A stretch of 64,000 nucleotides of DNA. It comes from Cephalotus follicularis. Taxonomy: Eukaryota; Streptophyta; Magnoliopsida; Oxalidales; Cephalotaceae. The stretch covers positions 110,690-174,689 of the forward strand of contig BDDD01002232.1 of the NCBI GenBank assembly GCA_001972305.1. The letters are read 5' to 3'. This document shows positions 20,583 through 31,475 of this stretch, one piece after another (position 1 is the first letter of the stretch; each line of letters opens with the position of its first letter). A program made the position numbers and the translations under genes. The notes under the pieces were generated by a model. It saw only the letters and a list, made by a program, of their open reading frames with translations. It was not told where the DNA came from and searched no databases.

Positions 20583-20740
20583 CCAAACCACTATAAATCG
20601 TTTGCACACTCTCTATCCCTTATCTCTTTATTTACAAGTGTTTTATTTGTTCTTATGATTGTTTAGCTTCATAGTCTTAATTTGTTAATTCCGCAAACAA
20701 ATTAATTTGTAGTTTAAGGTTTCCATACACATTCCCAACA
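20583..20740 (+). repeat. Si3 truncated 3' LTR
   Basis: Matches only the last 158 bp of the 5' LTR (from ACCACTATAAATCG to CATTCCCAACA). About 1.1 kb, including the dyad array and TATA box, is deleted together with the terminal polypurine tract. Confidence 0.88.
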
Positions 20741-20745
20741 CAAAG

Positions 20746-20848
20746 AACAAGTCCTGCGGACCAAGACCATGAAGTTGAAGAAGCCACTTGGGAGTTGGAA
20801 GACACCATGAGACAAGAGTACCCTCATCTTTTTCAATCTAATGTATAA
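20746..20848 (+). pseudogene. pol: Gy3 pol C-terminal end
   Basis: Continues Gy3 integrase after Si3. The sequence reads toward HEVEEATWELEDTMRQEY and YPHLFQSNV, the conserved C-terminal tail of chromovirus-type pol proteins, and ends at a TAA. A small deletion puts this tail out of frame with the upstream part. Confidence 0.75.
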
Positions 20849-20873
20849 CAAATTTTGAGGACAAAATTTTTGT

Positions 20874-20886
20874 AAGGAGGGTAGAT
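20874..20886 (+). promoter_or_regulatory. Gy3 polypurine tract
   Basis: AAGGAGGGTAGAT directly before the 3' LTR, the plus-strand priming site. The preceding TGAGGACAAAATTTT block is typical for this lineage and recurs in Gy6 and Gy8. Confidence 0.88.
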
Positions 20887-23124
20887 TGTAATGACCCGAA
20901 TTTCCATTAAAGATATTAATTATGGGAAGATGATTTCTATTGTGTAAATTGGTAAATATTTCAAGGGACCCGTAGTATGACCCTACTCTCGGGGGGGTCG
21001 GGGGTTCCGCTCCCCGGTGAGTGGACGGGGGGTCCCGCTACCCGGTCAGCGGGCAGGGGCTCGGGGGCAGCGTCTCCAGAAGAAAATTTAGATTGGATAT
21101 TTGTTTTGGATGAATGTAATGTTGAAAGCGTTAATCCCAAAGGTTAAGAGTTGACAAAGATGGCTTAAGCGCCGACGGTTCCGGGTAAAGAGTCGACGCT
21201 TTGGAGGCAACCGACGATGCTCTATTTGTAAATGTCGATGCGTTGAAGTCAAGTGTGTCATTTGACCTGGACGAGACTTAAAGCGGCGACGCTTTGTAAG
21301 AAAGCGTCAGCGCTTTAGTCGGGATAGAAGTTCGAGAACTCAGGACAAGCCCATGACCGGTGACGCTTAGGGAGAAAGCGTCGACGCTTTGAGCTATAGA
21401 CAAATTGCAAAATCTGACTTTTTGGAATTTTGTGAGTAAAAATATTTAATTTTGGACACATGGCAGGCCCGAGATGAATGATTTGAGATGTTATCAGATG
21501 ATCTAACAAGTTTCATGACTTGGATTGGCTGATTTTGAGCACATGGGCTGCTCCCAAGTAACCATTCTATTTAATGACAAAGAAGGTTGAACTCAGTCAT
21601 TTTGGCCGAGGATAGGAAGTGTTTTCTACTGGGAATAAGTGGAGATTTTAGTAAAGCAAAGAGAGAAAGAAATTCTAAAGCAAGGTAAGGAAATTCTATA
21701 CCTATTTTCTCCAAAGTATCCCCTGTTTTACTCCCAGTTTTATAGCAGATTGTTTTATTGATATCTTGCTCAATTTTTGATGAATTAGTGAATGGTTAAA
21801 TGTTCTGGAAACGTTAGGATGTTCTCTTTAACTTTTATGCTTTGAACGTTTCAGGATTCTATCGATTTCTTGATGAAAATCCATGTTTTAAATTGCTATT
21901 TGGGTACTGTTTTATTCCTAGATTATGCAGCAACTTCTTTAAATGACATCTTGCTCATTTCTTGATTAAAAATTAAATTGTTGGATGTTTTGAAAACCTT
22001 CAGATGTCCTATTTAACTGTTATGTTTTATGTATCTCAAAATCCTATCGAATTCTTGATAAGAATCAATGTTTCATTTTACTACTCTTGCCCTGTTTTCA
22101 TATGGAACCAGCCACTTTCAAAAATTCATAACGAGTTCAATTCTCAACCAATTGTTATGATCTTGAGTTTTATGAATTTGTAAAGATGTCTAATTTAATG
22201 TTTATGTTTTAAGTTTTCTCTGAAAATGTTTATTTCTATATGAATTATCAGTTTTAGCAAAGCTATGCAAAACTGTTTTATAAACTCATTTGAGTCAATT
22301 ACTCAAATGAAGAGAAAGGTTTATGAATTGTGAAAGAAATGTTATGAAATGATTTTTATGAATGCTTTAAGCTGATCACTCAAAGTAAATGATGAATGAA
22401 CTGCCCTTGGATTGCGATCCAAGGGGAATGGAGCGAGATGCTCAATGTTAATGGAGCGTAAAGTGCTCGCGGACATGCATGTGATGTAAGGATAGTAGTC
22501 GGGGAGTGCACAAAGTCCCGGTGAAGCAGTGTAAAGGGTTCATTAAGGTTTTTATGACTTTCATGTTTACGAAATGATCTAGTTATGATTTTAACTAGAA
22601 AAGTGATATGTTTTATGAAATGTTTTAGTCATATATGTTGACTAGAAAAAGTTACGATGAAATGTGTTTACAGTAAAAATACCTTACTGAGCTATTTTGA
22701 GCTCATTCCTTTCGATGTTTGTTTTCAAATAAAATGTTTTCAGGAAAGGATTAAGAGGAGAATGTGAGCTTAGAGGGAGCTCTTAAGAAGGAGTTTTTGT
22801 GAAAGAAAGGATATGCAATAATGTTTGCATAAATATTTTGATATGTAATAAGAACGAAGTTTTTCCCCTGTATTATATGTTTATGTAGAAGGATGATCCT
22901 GTGCGAATTTATAACAATGCTATGGTTATGACATCTTTATATAAGATGATTATGTGTAAAGTTTGAATTTAAGATTATGTATGATGTTGCAAGACATGAT
23001 TTTATGATGTAATGTACTTTTAGAGAAGAGTACCAAAGGATGTAACGTTTCACACCCAACGTAACGCAACTGATCCTCGGAGTTCGCTTTGAGCTATTAG
23101 AGAGCTCGGGTCTGGGATGTTACA
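20887..23124 (+). repeat. Gy3 3' LTR (2238 bp)
   Basis: Very similar to the 5' LTR. It lacks about 44 bp just before the TATA-like site that the 5' LTR has at about 10369-10412, and differs in one array unit. It contains the GC-rich block (20985-21075), dyad array (21125-21400), donor CAAG|GTAAGG at 21684 and hairpin cluster from 22404. Confidence 0.93.
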
Positions 23125-23238
23125 TAAACAATAGCATGAATAGACAAGATCATATATCATGCAAAGCCATTCAGTCAATCTCAATCAATGCATTAATATA
23201 TTTCGCTAGCAGGGCAACCAATGTCTCTGATACCATTC
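23125..23238 (-). other. Gy2 leader with primer-binding site
   Basis: The minus strand carries ATGGTATCAGAGAC just inside the LTR end at 23239. The rest is non-coding leader that continues at 9712. Confidence 0.85.
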
Positions 23239-25558
23239 TGTAACACCCCGCGCCCGGAGGGCAGACACGTGGCATTACTCTCAATCCAATAAACAATATA
23301 ATGGTCGAGACTAGCAATATAAAAATGCGAAAAAACTTAAGACTTTACAATTCATGTCATTGTCCGGAAGATGCAATACAATACTAATCCATTGCAATAC
23401 AATACCAGTCATTTCATTACAATACATTTCAATACAATACTCGTCATCAGTCTCATCGGTACAATCTACAATACAAGCTCTGTCACCTCAAAATGGTCAT
23501 GCGGTTGCACCGAATCTTCAATTCTTCTGTCCGATTCTACCTTCTGCCCTACCTATGCCGCACACAAAATGTACAACACATCCCCACCACGAAGGATGGG
23601 GTTAGCCACAAGGCTTAGCGGAAACCCCATGCAGCATGTATGCATGTACAATGTGTAATATCGGTGACAGTCTATGCAATATCAATGTGCAATGTACAAT
23701 ATCAATGCATGATATGGCAATGCATGCATACAATTGGCGATCTGACTATCCATATGACACTGGCCCATAACAGAGCATATGAATAGGATCTATAACAATC
23801 AATCAATAGTAGATACTCCGTGGTGGTGTATAAAACACCCAATCAATCAATCAATCATATCATATAGAGCATGCGACCTCAGGTCAATACAATATCAATC
23901 AATAGAAATGATCAATCCCACGGAAGGTAGTCATTCAAAAAAGGTGGGAGATCTATCTACTGTTCTCAGACTGATTAGGTCTGGAACTCATAGATCTTCC
24001 AGCCTATGGCTGGGTCAATACAGTCTCGATGAGCTACAACCGAGGGAGCTACTATACCGTCAAGGAGCTACGGCCCTCAAGGGAGCATCAATCGTCAATC
24101 AATAACAGTACTGCTCGTCAGCAGGTCAATACAATACAATAAATGAAACGATTGACAGAATAGGTGGACAGAGTCAACAACCTAATATGCCGACACGAAT
24201 CATAAGGTCGCTCTATAGGATCCACACAATACAATCAATATGCTAGTACATTGTCAATACAATGTCAATAAATGGTGATGTCTAATGGAGAAATGGGAAT
24301 GTACGTGCAACGTTCCAAACTTAGACTCATGGTACTTATGACACAAGCAATCAAGCAATCGATAGCCGATAGACGGTAACAATCGATTCAACGAGATAGG
24401 AAAGAACAACTATCCAGTTAAAGAAAGTCACTGGATCGTCACCTATGGCTCTATCTATCATTCTATCAATCAATCATTGGAAACTGTGAAAAACTATGTT
24501 TCAAACGCTTGAATACCTCAAGTGAGGCTCCGATCAAGCGACAATGTGAGTCAAGGCGTTGACGCTATGGCTATACACGTCGATGCTTAACGATTTCTTA
24601 CAATACAAGGCCGATGGGCGTTGACGTCATGGCAAGAGGCGTTCACGTGCATCGTACTTTTAAAAACCATTAGGTTTAGGCGTTGACGTAGGCATCGACG
24701 CCTACCACCTTTCTATATACAAGTGGGTTTAGACGTTGACGTCGTTGAGTCAAGGCGTCGATGCGTACACCAAAAATGTCAACACTGAGATGACTGATAT
24801 GATTTACGTCAGAAATCCCAGATCGTAGGCGTCAACAACAAGGATACGCGTTGACGCTAACGTCGAATAAAACAGTTCAAAAGCATCAAGGCGTCAACGC
24901 CCATGGGTTAGGCGTCGACCTCTGTGCTGGGGAAAAACCAGTTTTCAGTAGAAAAGTAGCCGATCTCAGGTCAAAATCCATTTTAAAGCCATTCTTTGAA
25001 AACCAAGGGTTAAAATCAGTCCTTTAAGGTTGGTAAAACTTGTTACAACCTTTGATTTGTCATTCCAATCCTTCTAGATCAGTTAGATCGAGGATTACAT
25101 TTCAAAACCCTTATTTTCTAATTCAATACAATACAATCATTCAATCAATCATTAAATCAGTCAAGCAATGAACAATACAACTAGAGAAGTCCTACCTAAT
25201 ATCGTAACTTCAACAGTTGAGCAAACGATCGATCAATGGAGAAAACACTCAAGAACCAGCGCTATCATGTTCAAGTGGCAAGCCTAACTTGTAATTGCTA
25301 TCTTTGCCGAATAAGGAACCAAATCCGGAGCTGCTATGAAAAGGGAGAGGCTGCCCAACTGGGAGGAAGAGAGAGAGAGAGAGAAAATGATAGAGAGAGG
25401 GAGAAGAATGAGAAAATGAGAGAATGAGAGTAAAGAATTGACTTATTTAGTCAATTCGACCGAATATCTGAAACTCAGCCCAAAATCCCGACTATACATG
25501 CATATAATCAATACAATAACAAATAGGTATAGGAATACCTCAATTCAATACAGTGCAA
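23239..25558 (-). repeat. Gy2 5' LTR, main part
   Basis: Plus-strand sequence starts TGTAACACCCCGCGCC, the LTR 3' end. It is rich in CAATACAAT and CAATCAATCA words. On the minus strand a donor-like ATTAG|GTAGGAC is at 25195/25196. The LTR is interrupted by sLTR-1 and finishes at 28100-28180. Confidence 0.83.
24535..24925. repeat. GGCGTTGACG/GGCGTCGACG array in Gy2 LTR
   Basis: About twelve degenerate units (AAGGCGTTGACGC, ACACGTCGATGC, GGCATCGACGCC, AGGCGTCGACC). On the minus strand the array is downstream of the donor-like site, so it would be inside the putative leader intron. Confidence 0.8.
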
Positions 25559-26940
25559 TGTTAGATAAGGGTGTCCCTACAAGCCACGAGAAGGCTGCAG
25601 ACATATGTTGTTGACATATGACACACTCTTGAATCGTACATTCTTAGTTCCATTCATGTTTTGTTGTTCATTTTAAATAAAAGATTGGCATCTGGCTATA
25701 TGTATTATCCCAAACCGTCTGAACGAATTAGTTGATCATCATGTCAAATGAATATACATATAGTGTCCTGTCCGCAAAGGGTTGGATCTCGTGCCTGAGA
25801 GGTTATGAGAATGAGATCGTTACTCCCTTGTGACAAAAGTTCCAAGTCATAAGTTCACTCTTTTAGGGCAATTGATGAGCTGCAAAGACTTTTCGTATTA
25901 TGCTTGCTCCGAATGGTAAAGGAGGATGGATCATCTCATTGCCATTTGGGTTTTACCCTAAAGCTGATGCGGGGTGCGTTCAGAGGCACGACACCGAACC
26001 GACCCACCATAGGTTATCTATTTGGAGAGTCAACACCTCTATCAATAGAGTTCCTATTGTTGCGGTAGTGCTTAGTCAAAGGTGACTAGTAGATCACATG
26101 TAATTTACGTTGTATCGTTAGACTTGAGCGGCTGGCATGCATTATGTAGTAACTGCCTGGCTTTGATTTTTGCCTTCCCCAGTACTAGCCACGTACTGGA
26201 AAAAGGGTTGTCTTTGGGCCTTGTGGGAGCTGCATTGAGATGTATGGGCGAGTTCGCAAGATGGGATCGTTACACACGTGTTAAGGGTTATAGGTTCTAT
26301 AACATCTATGACCGTTGAAGACTTAAAATCCCGGCCGGGTACTGGGAGATTGGGAACAAGAGGTTTCTGGGGATATCTCCCATAGTCTCAGTGCGTTTAT
26401 AGAATTATAGTTATCGCGGGTTTACCTAGGGGTGACATTTATCCAAACCCTAGTCCGCGGTCGGAGCCGAGATGACGAAGGATACGTGGCACACAAATCA
26501 ATGACAGTGATAAAGTACCGGGGAACTGGTTAACGAATGATAGATGTGGTACTTTTTGGTCTGCGGATCCGGCGTGATTATAGATCACACTGGGACTATT
26601 AGCTGGATAGTCGTATCAGAACTTCAGGATGTTCTGGGAAATTTACCATCGTACCGGAAATCCACCAGGCTTACGGGTCCCGCCCGATTATTTGAAAAGT
26701 GACGCATGCTGCACACATGCTCGCTTGGTGGTAAATCTAGTTTTTAACTAGTATATATTATTTTGACATTAGTGGTTTGTTTTTCGTTCCACTAATAGTC
26801 ATCTTGATATATAAGGGATTTAAAGCCGGAGCATTATTTAATTTAATTAAATCAAAATTAAAGAGAGAGTCTTTAATTTACAAATGGGAGAAACATTTTA
26901 ATTTTGAAAGAGACTTTAAAATTATAGAGAAGGAGAAAAC

Positions 26941-26984
<44 letters not shown>
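26941..26984 (+). repeat. (GA)n microsatellite
   Basis: About 20 GA dinucleotides in the presumed transcribed leader of sLTR-1. A shorter (GA)n tract is at 25369-25384 in the Gy2 LTR. Confidence 0.95.
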
Positions 26985-26986
<2 letters not shown>

Positions 26987-27364
26987 ATTTTTATTAAGTG
27001 AAAATGAATTTTAAAATCATTTTTTAAAACTCTCCCTTAATCTCTCTCACACTCTCTCCCATTGGCGTGCGTTTGGCGTGAGAGAGAGAGTGAGCTTTGT
27101 GCACAGCGCGCCTGAGGCGCGCGTTTCGGTAGGAGATGGTGCCGGCGCTTCGCGTTGGTGGCCGTGAGAAGGAGAACGACCTTCCCTGGTAAGCCTTCTC
27201 CCTTTTCTCTCCCGTTTTCTCCTCTCTTTTTCTCCCTGGAGGCAGATGCGTTTTCTGCCACCGCTTGCTCTCGGCGTCTCTTCCACCTCCGATGATCACA
27301 GTGGGTGGAGCCAATCAATGGCTCTATCCATTTTGATCTTTGTTTTGCGCTTCCTGTGAGTTTT

Positions 27365-27670
27365 GGCCGGTGTTTGTGTGTTGTGAGTCGACTTTTCCGA
27401 GTCAACTCGTTTTACGTCATGGCTTGGCGTTATGGCCCGAGTCACGGCGAGTCTCGGGTGTAGGTGAGTCGGCCTGAAGACGCTGATGACGAATGGCGAG
27501 TCAACCCAGTGACTCACCATCAGCCGTTCTTGGTGTTCCTGGCCGAGTCTTGCTGAGTCTCGGGGACCATTGTGTTTGTCGGGGTGTTGGCGTCGACAGA
27601 TGTTGCGGTCAGTCAATGGCAGTTGACCGAGACTCACTGAGTCTGAACTCAGTGACTCACCGCCACTGTT
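27365..27670. repeat. GAGTC/GACTC array in sLTR-1
   Basis: More than a dozen GAGTC or GACTC half-sites, several as dyads (GTGAGTCGACTTTTCCGAGTC, ACTCACTGAGTC, CTCAGTGACTCAC). The array lies downstream of the donor-like site at 27189. A similar array is in sLTR-2 at 31250-31475. Confidence 0.75.
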
Positions 27671-28180
27671 CGTCGTCTTCCGGGGCCCTTCCCAGCGTGT
27701 CTCCGCCAGAAATAGGTAGTGTAGTTTTTTTGGAGTCTGGTGGTGTCAAGATCGGACCTAACGTGGACTGTCCGAAATCCGACGGTGTTACCGATGACCG
27801 ACAGTGGCTACTGCAAGCGTGTAATGGCAAAGTGGTGGAGCCTCCAACGTTGGTATGATTGCTTCGCTCTTACTTTTATTGTTACCGACGTGTGTTCCGT
27901 TTATCTTTTAGTGCATGCTTGTTCTTGTTTTAGTTCGATTGTTAATTAAACGGAGATCCTAGGCTTTTCAATTTGGTACTAAGATGTAAGTGCGGACCAT
28001 GACTTTCAGTCTTGGTGTTTTTGAAAAATTTAAAATTATACACACTTGCGTCCTATGACCAAATCGACTGGGAACCCTTGCCAGGTTTCCAACATGCAAT
28101 GCTGTTCAATACAATCTAGTACAGTACAATACGGTATAATGTATGCATCAACAGTACAACAGGGAATTCGGGTCGTTACA

Positions 28181-28845
28181 ATAATAGTTCTGAAGTTTGT
28201 TGTTACGCTGCATTGAGTTACTTGTATGTTGAACATGTAGCTATCAAGCTACGATATCTCTCTTCACGTTGTTTTACCAAAAGTGTTTTCTCAATATGTG
28301 TACACTTGGCACTACTAGGATGCATCGCGTAAAAAAACTTATGGCCTTCTCAAACACTCGCGTTGGACGACTTCATTGTGAAACGCACATAATCTGTCCC
28401 CATACATCAACGTTTGTCTAGTGATCCTGAAGCGAGTTGTCTATGCTATTACCATTTTGATCTATGTCAGTAGTCGCGTTGACTCTGACTCTTGAAACTT
28501 AGCGATCTTGATATGTATTATTAGTCTCATATGAAGGCTAGATGATAGAACTCCCATGCCTATGGCTGACAAGTTCACGTGCAAGGATATGACCCTTCCA
28601 ACAAAATGAATAACATCATCCGAATATGAGCAAGAAACGTAGAAAACTTCTTACTCAAAGCATATGTAACCACATTCTCTTTTCCCAGGGTATTAGTTGG
28701 TGTAATCATTGTCTGTAATTATCTTGACTCATCTCTGCTTGAGGTTCAGATCCCTGTCTTTAAAGATCTGTGTAAAGCGACATTCTTTTGCAATAGGTGA
28801 TGTCCTTTAGACACAGCTCTTATACAAAAATTTGGTCACCATATA
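28181..28845 (-). pseudogene. pol: Gy4: decayed gypsy RNase H-integrase relic
   Basis: On the minus strand fragments in shifting frames match the gypsy RNase H end and integrase zinc finger: NYRYMVTKF for HYLYG-KF, DLNLKQR, YPGKENVVTYALSRK for the [15 protein letters not shown] block, YAMHPSSAKC for the HPGSTKMY block, and QQTSELL for the region after CQQVKAEHQ. It has many stops and frameshifts and is the oldest layer in this part. Gy2 and sLTR-2 are inserted in it. Confidence 0.6.
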
Positions 28846-29389
28846 TGTCACACCCCGTTTTACAAACAACAATAAAAGTGGTGGCAATCAACATATAAAT
28901 CCGGCTTATGCAATTTACCATAAATTTAAAACTTTCCATATCCATTAACAACTTGCGGAAGCATTTAAATATAAGCCGAATTATAACGTAACATGCATCC
29001 CATACTATATTCTACAACAAAAAACATCATCAAAGTTAACTGCCCACAAACGGAGCGTGAACAATATACATCAATGCATCGATTCATTTATTACAATGAT
29101 CCATTAACGTTTCTCAAAAGTAAAAACAACATAAAACTCCATTCGCTCCACGGAGCTCAACGGTAACAATCTGCTGCATCAACCTGAAATCAATCTGAAA
29201 TTGTAGGGGGTTAGCCTTTGTCCTCACTTGGCTAAGTATAAATACAGTTCGGTTTCAATGATAATGCATGTCATGTATGAATGTACAGTGATGCAGTACG
29301 GTATATATAACAGTATATACATATATGTATCTATATATGCATATTCATAGTAAAGGTGTAACCCGTTAGGGCTACACCAACTCAATCAC

Positions 29390-29470
29390 GGTCATGTCCT
29401 CAGCGGACCAGTCACAAACATGTCCTTAAAGGACCGAACAAACCATCAGTTATGCCTCAACGGGCCAACA
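29390..29470 (-). other. Small GTCC/GGAC hairpins in sLTR-2
   Basis: Three short inverted units in a row: GTCCTCAGCGGAC, GTCCTTAAAGGAC and GCCTCAACGGGC. The loops differ and the third has a changed stem. The Gy6 LTR has the equivalents GTCCGAAAAGGAC and GTCCGTAAGAGGAC at about 39591-39636. Confidence 0.6.
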
Positions 29471-29550
29471 ATCCAGTAAAACATGTCACAATGTACAAAG
29501 CCCAACACGGTCAATCAATCATGTCACCACGGACAACATTCTATGCGGGG

Positions 29551-30013
29551 ATGCTTCCACTCTGTCTTTAGCACCCGGTCACTTCCACTCTGTGTTTAGC
29601 AACCCGGTTAGTTCCGCTCTGCGTTTAGTAACCGCCACAACAATCTCTAGAGATGCTTCCACTCTGTGTTTAGCACCCGGTTACTTCCACTCTGTGTTTA
29701 GTAACCTGGTTACTTCCGCTCTGCGTTTAGTAACCACCACAACAATCAATCAGTCACTCCAGAGATGCTTCCACTCTGTTTTTAGCACCCGGTTACTTCC
29801 ACTTTGTGTTTAGTAACCCAGTTACTTCCGCTCTGCGTTTAGTAACTGCCGAAGGTGGGAGTCCCTGGCTACTTCCACTCCGTGTTTAGTAGCCCGGTTA
29901 CTTCCGCTCTGCGTTTAGTAACCACAATACGGGAAACCCTAGCTACTTCCAGTCCGTGTTCAGTAGCTAACACATATGAACTCCTAGTTACTTACACTCC
30001 GTGTTTAGTAACT
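29551..30013 (-). repeat. Thirteen-unit tandem hairpin array in sLTR-2
   Basis: Units of 26-28 bp share an inner sequence of the type TTCCRCTCTGYGTTTAG. Outer arms are inverted: GGTTACT/AGTAACC (units at 29679, 29708, 29791, 29896), AGTTACT/AGTAACT (29820, 29986), GGCTACT/AGTAGCC (29867), AGCTACT/AGTAGCT (29941), and ATGCT/AGCAC in the shorter units at 29551, 29653 and 29765. Units at 29577 and 29606 have imperfect arms. A higher-order period of about 110 bp groups three units plus a CACAACAATC spacer. Confidence 0.88.
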
Positions 30014-30429
30014 AATATGGAATTCCCATCACAGTCAATCGTTCAGTAATGCTAACTGGCCCCGAGCTAGGAAAGAACAACAATCAAACAATCCTGTCAA
30101 TTATGTTTCAAGTAGTCTATATTTTCATAAACGCTTGAAATCATATCCATATATATAGATGTATACAAAAGTCCTTTCCAAAACAGTCATCAATTAGTTT
30201 ATATAAAATAAAGTACTTGCCCAAAACATATTTACTCAAAATATGTATCAATCCTTTGAAATCTCATTTCAATATTTGAAATATAACATTTCATACAAAA
30301 TATTGGTTATAACAAAACCACAATCTCATTGTCTAAAATGATAAACACTTTAGCAATTATAGAAATTTCAATCCATAACAGTATGCAATGAAAACATATG
30401 CTCAAAATGCAAACAAGCTCCATTCGCGT

Positions 30430-30725
30430 CAACATGTACCATATAGGCGTTAATGTTCAACCCAGTCACTTAAGCGTCACCGCTTAACTCTTAGTGTCAA
30501 TGCTTCCAACCAAAAACTTTACGCGTCAACATCTCATCCCTTTGGCGTCGATGCTCTGAGGTAGGAACCTCAGGTGTCAACGGCACATGTGTCCATTCTC
30601 ACACACAACGAATCATGGCGACGACGTTTCCTGTAAGCATCGACATTTATCGCGAATCAGGACTCATTCTCCGTATAACAATCCATAGCGTCGACGCTTC
30701 TTTCCTAAGCGTCGACGGTTAAGAG
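30430..30725. repeat. GCGTCGACG array in sLTR-2
   Basis: Degenerate units such as TAAGCGTCACCGCTTAA, TGGCGTCGATGC, ATAGCGTCGACGCTTC and TAAGCGTCGACGG, spaced about 25-40 bp, downstream of the donor-like site in LTR orientation. Confidence 0.8.
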
Positions 30726-31249
30726 AACCAAAACACGGTTCCTTCAACACGCCTCAAAACCAATAGAGTTCAAGCATACAACACATGCAATCCGATCTAC
30801 AATCATTGTAAAACACAATATGCATGACGGGTTAACTATTCATAGCAACCCTAACACAGTCACACAATTCACAATCCACAGTCCACAATCATTCTACGGC
30901 ACGATATGCATAACAAGTTTCACAATCCGCAAACCATGGATTTCATCAATGGCATTACAATATTATTGAACTCAAGCTAGGAATCATAGCAGCAGCACAG
31001 TCGAGCCGCAGGTTCAATTGCCGAACCTTTCCCAGAAACCGTTGAACCGAACCCGGTTCTCGTCAATTGATCAATTCCTCAATGCCAAATCCAATTTCCA
31101 CTCACACACTGCACATACAACACATTTCCGTCATGTTCGACACACAAAACATTTCCGTCGCCGAAACGCCGGCCGGATTCTGACCGACACAACCAGGTGG
31201 TGAAACACCCATCAACGGGTTCCACATTGAACGGTCTACTCAAAACCGG

Positions 31250-31475
31250 TCAAGACTCGCCGGGAATTGGCGCCAAACGCCATGCCACGGCCTGCAGCGA
31301 GTTGTGACTCAATGAGTCAACTCGCTGAACCTCAACAGGTCCGATCGCCACCCAAAAATGCCACACATTCACCAGTTATACAGACCCATTCCCGTGACTC
31401 GCCGAGACTCGGCGCCAAACGCGCCGTCTCAGGAGACAGTGAGTCGACTCGCTGAGTCGACTCAGTCAAGCCATT
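31250..31475. repeat. GAGTC/GACTC array in sLTR-2
   Basis: Includes GTGACTCAATGAGTCAACTC, GTGACTCGCCGAGACTC and GTGAGTCGACTCGCTGAGTC, perfect or near-perfect dyads in about 225 bp. Confidence 0.78.

Larger units (their letters stand above)
17003..20740 (+). mobile_element. Si3: gag-only Sirevirus-like element with truncated 3' end
   Basis: The flanks 16998-17002 (CAAGG) and 20741-20745 (CAAAG) are a likely 5-bp target-site duplication with one change. The element comprises a 1281-bp 5' LTR, PBS, a gag gene, a 3' UTR with polypurine tracts, and only the last 158 bp of the 3' LTR. There is no pol. Si2 has the same gag-to-3'-UTR junction, so loss of pol is a family trait rather than a private deletion. 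Confidence 0.9.
9713..23124 (+). mobile_element. Gy3: complete Tekay/Del-like Ty3/gypsy element, TSD TAAAC
   Basis: Both LTRs, PBS, leader ORF, gag-pol and polypurine tract are present. The flanks 9708-9712 and 23125-23129 are both TAAAC, a perfect 5-bp target-site duplication. Removing the Si3 insertion (17003-20740) leaves about 9.7 kb. Lineage is inferred from the long LTRs, the [18 protein letters not shown] block of reverse transcriptase, the polypurine context and the HEVEEATWE tail. It inserted in the leader of Gy2 between PBS and gag. Confidence 0.93.
25559..28094 (+). mobile_element. sLTR-1: unclassified solo LTR, TSD TGCAA
   Basis: TGTTAGATAAGGG...GGTTTCCAACA bounded by TGCAA at 25554-25558 and 28095-28099. 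The 2536-bp interior has no retrotransposon coding sequence. Plus orientation is suggested by TATATAAGGG at about 26808-26817, a purine (GA)n leader and a donor-like CCCTG|GTAAGCC at 27188/27189. It fits a solo LTR left by LTR-LTR recombination. I cannot name its family. Confidence 0.7.
4238..28180 (-). mobile_element. Gy2: minus-strand Ty3/gypsy element, heavily interrupted
   Basis: Its own sequence is 4238-5256 (pol), 8343-9712 (gag and leader), 23125-23238 (leader and PBS), 23239-25558 and 28100-28180 (5' LTR, starting TGTAACGACCCG at 28180). The interruptions are Si2, Gy3 and sLTR-1, each assigned from its own ends. The pol part past reverse transcriptase and the 3' LTR lie left of the interruption at 4237 and are not seen. 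Gy2 itself sits in the integrase of the old relic Gy4. Confidence 0.78.

Noticed and set aside
23340..24260. CAATACAAT and CAATCAATCA words in the Gy2 LTR as a satellite
   Set aside because: They are short, irregular words without a fixed period, mixed with unique LTR sequence.
27024..27860. Overlapping frames of 80-120 codons that could suggest a host gene
   Set aside because: They are within the TSD-bounded sLTR-1, compete on both strands and have R/E/K- or S/R-rich low complexity without a recognisable domain.
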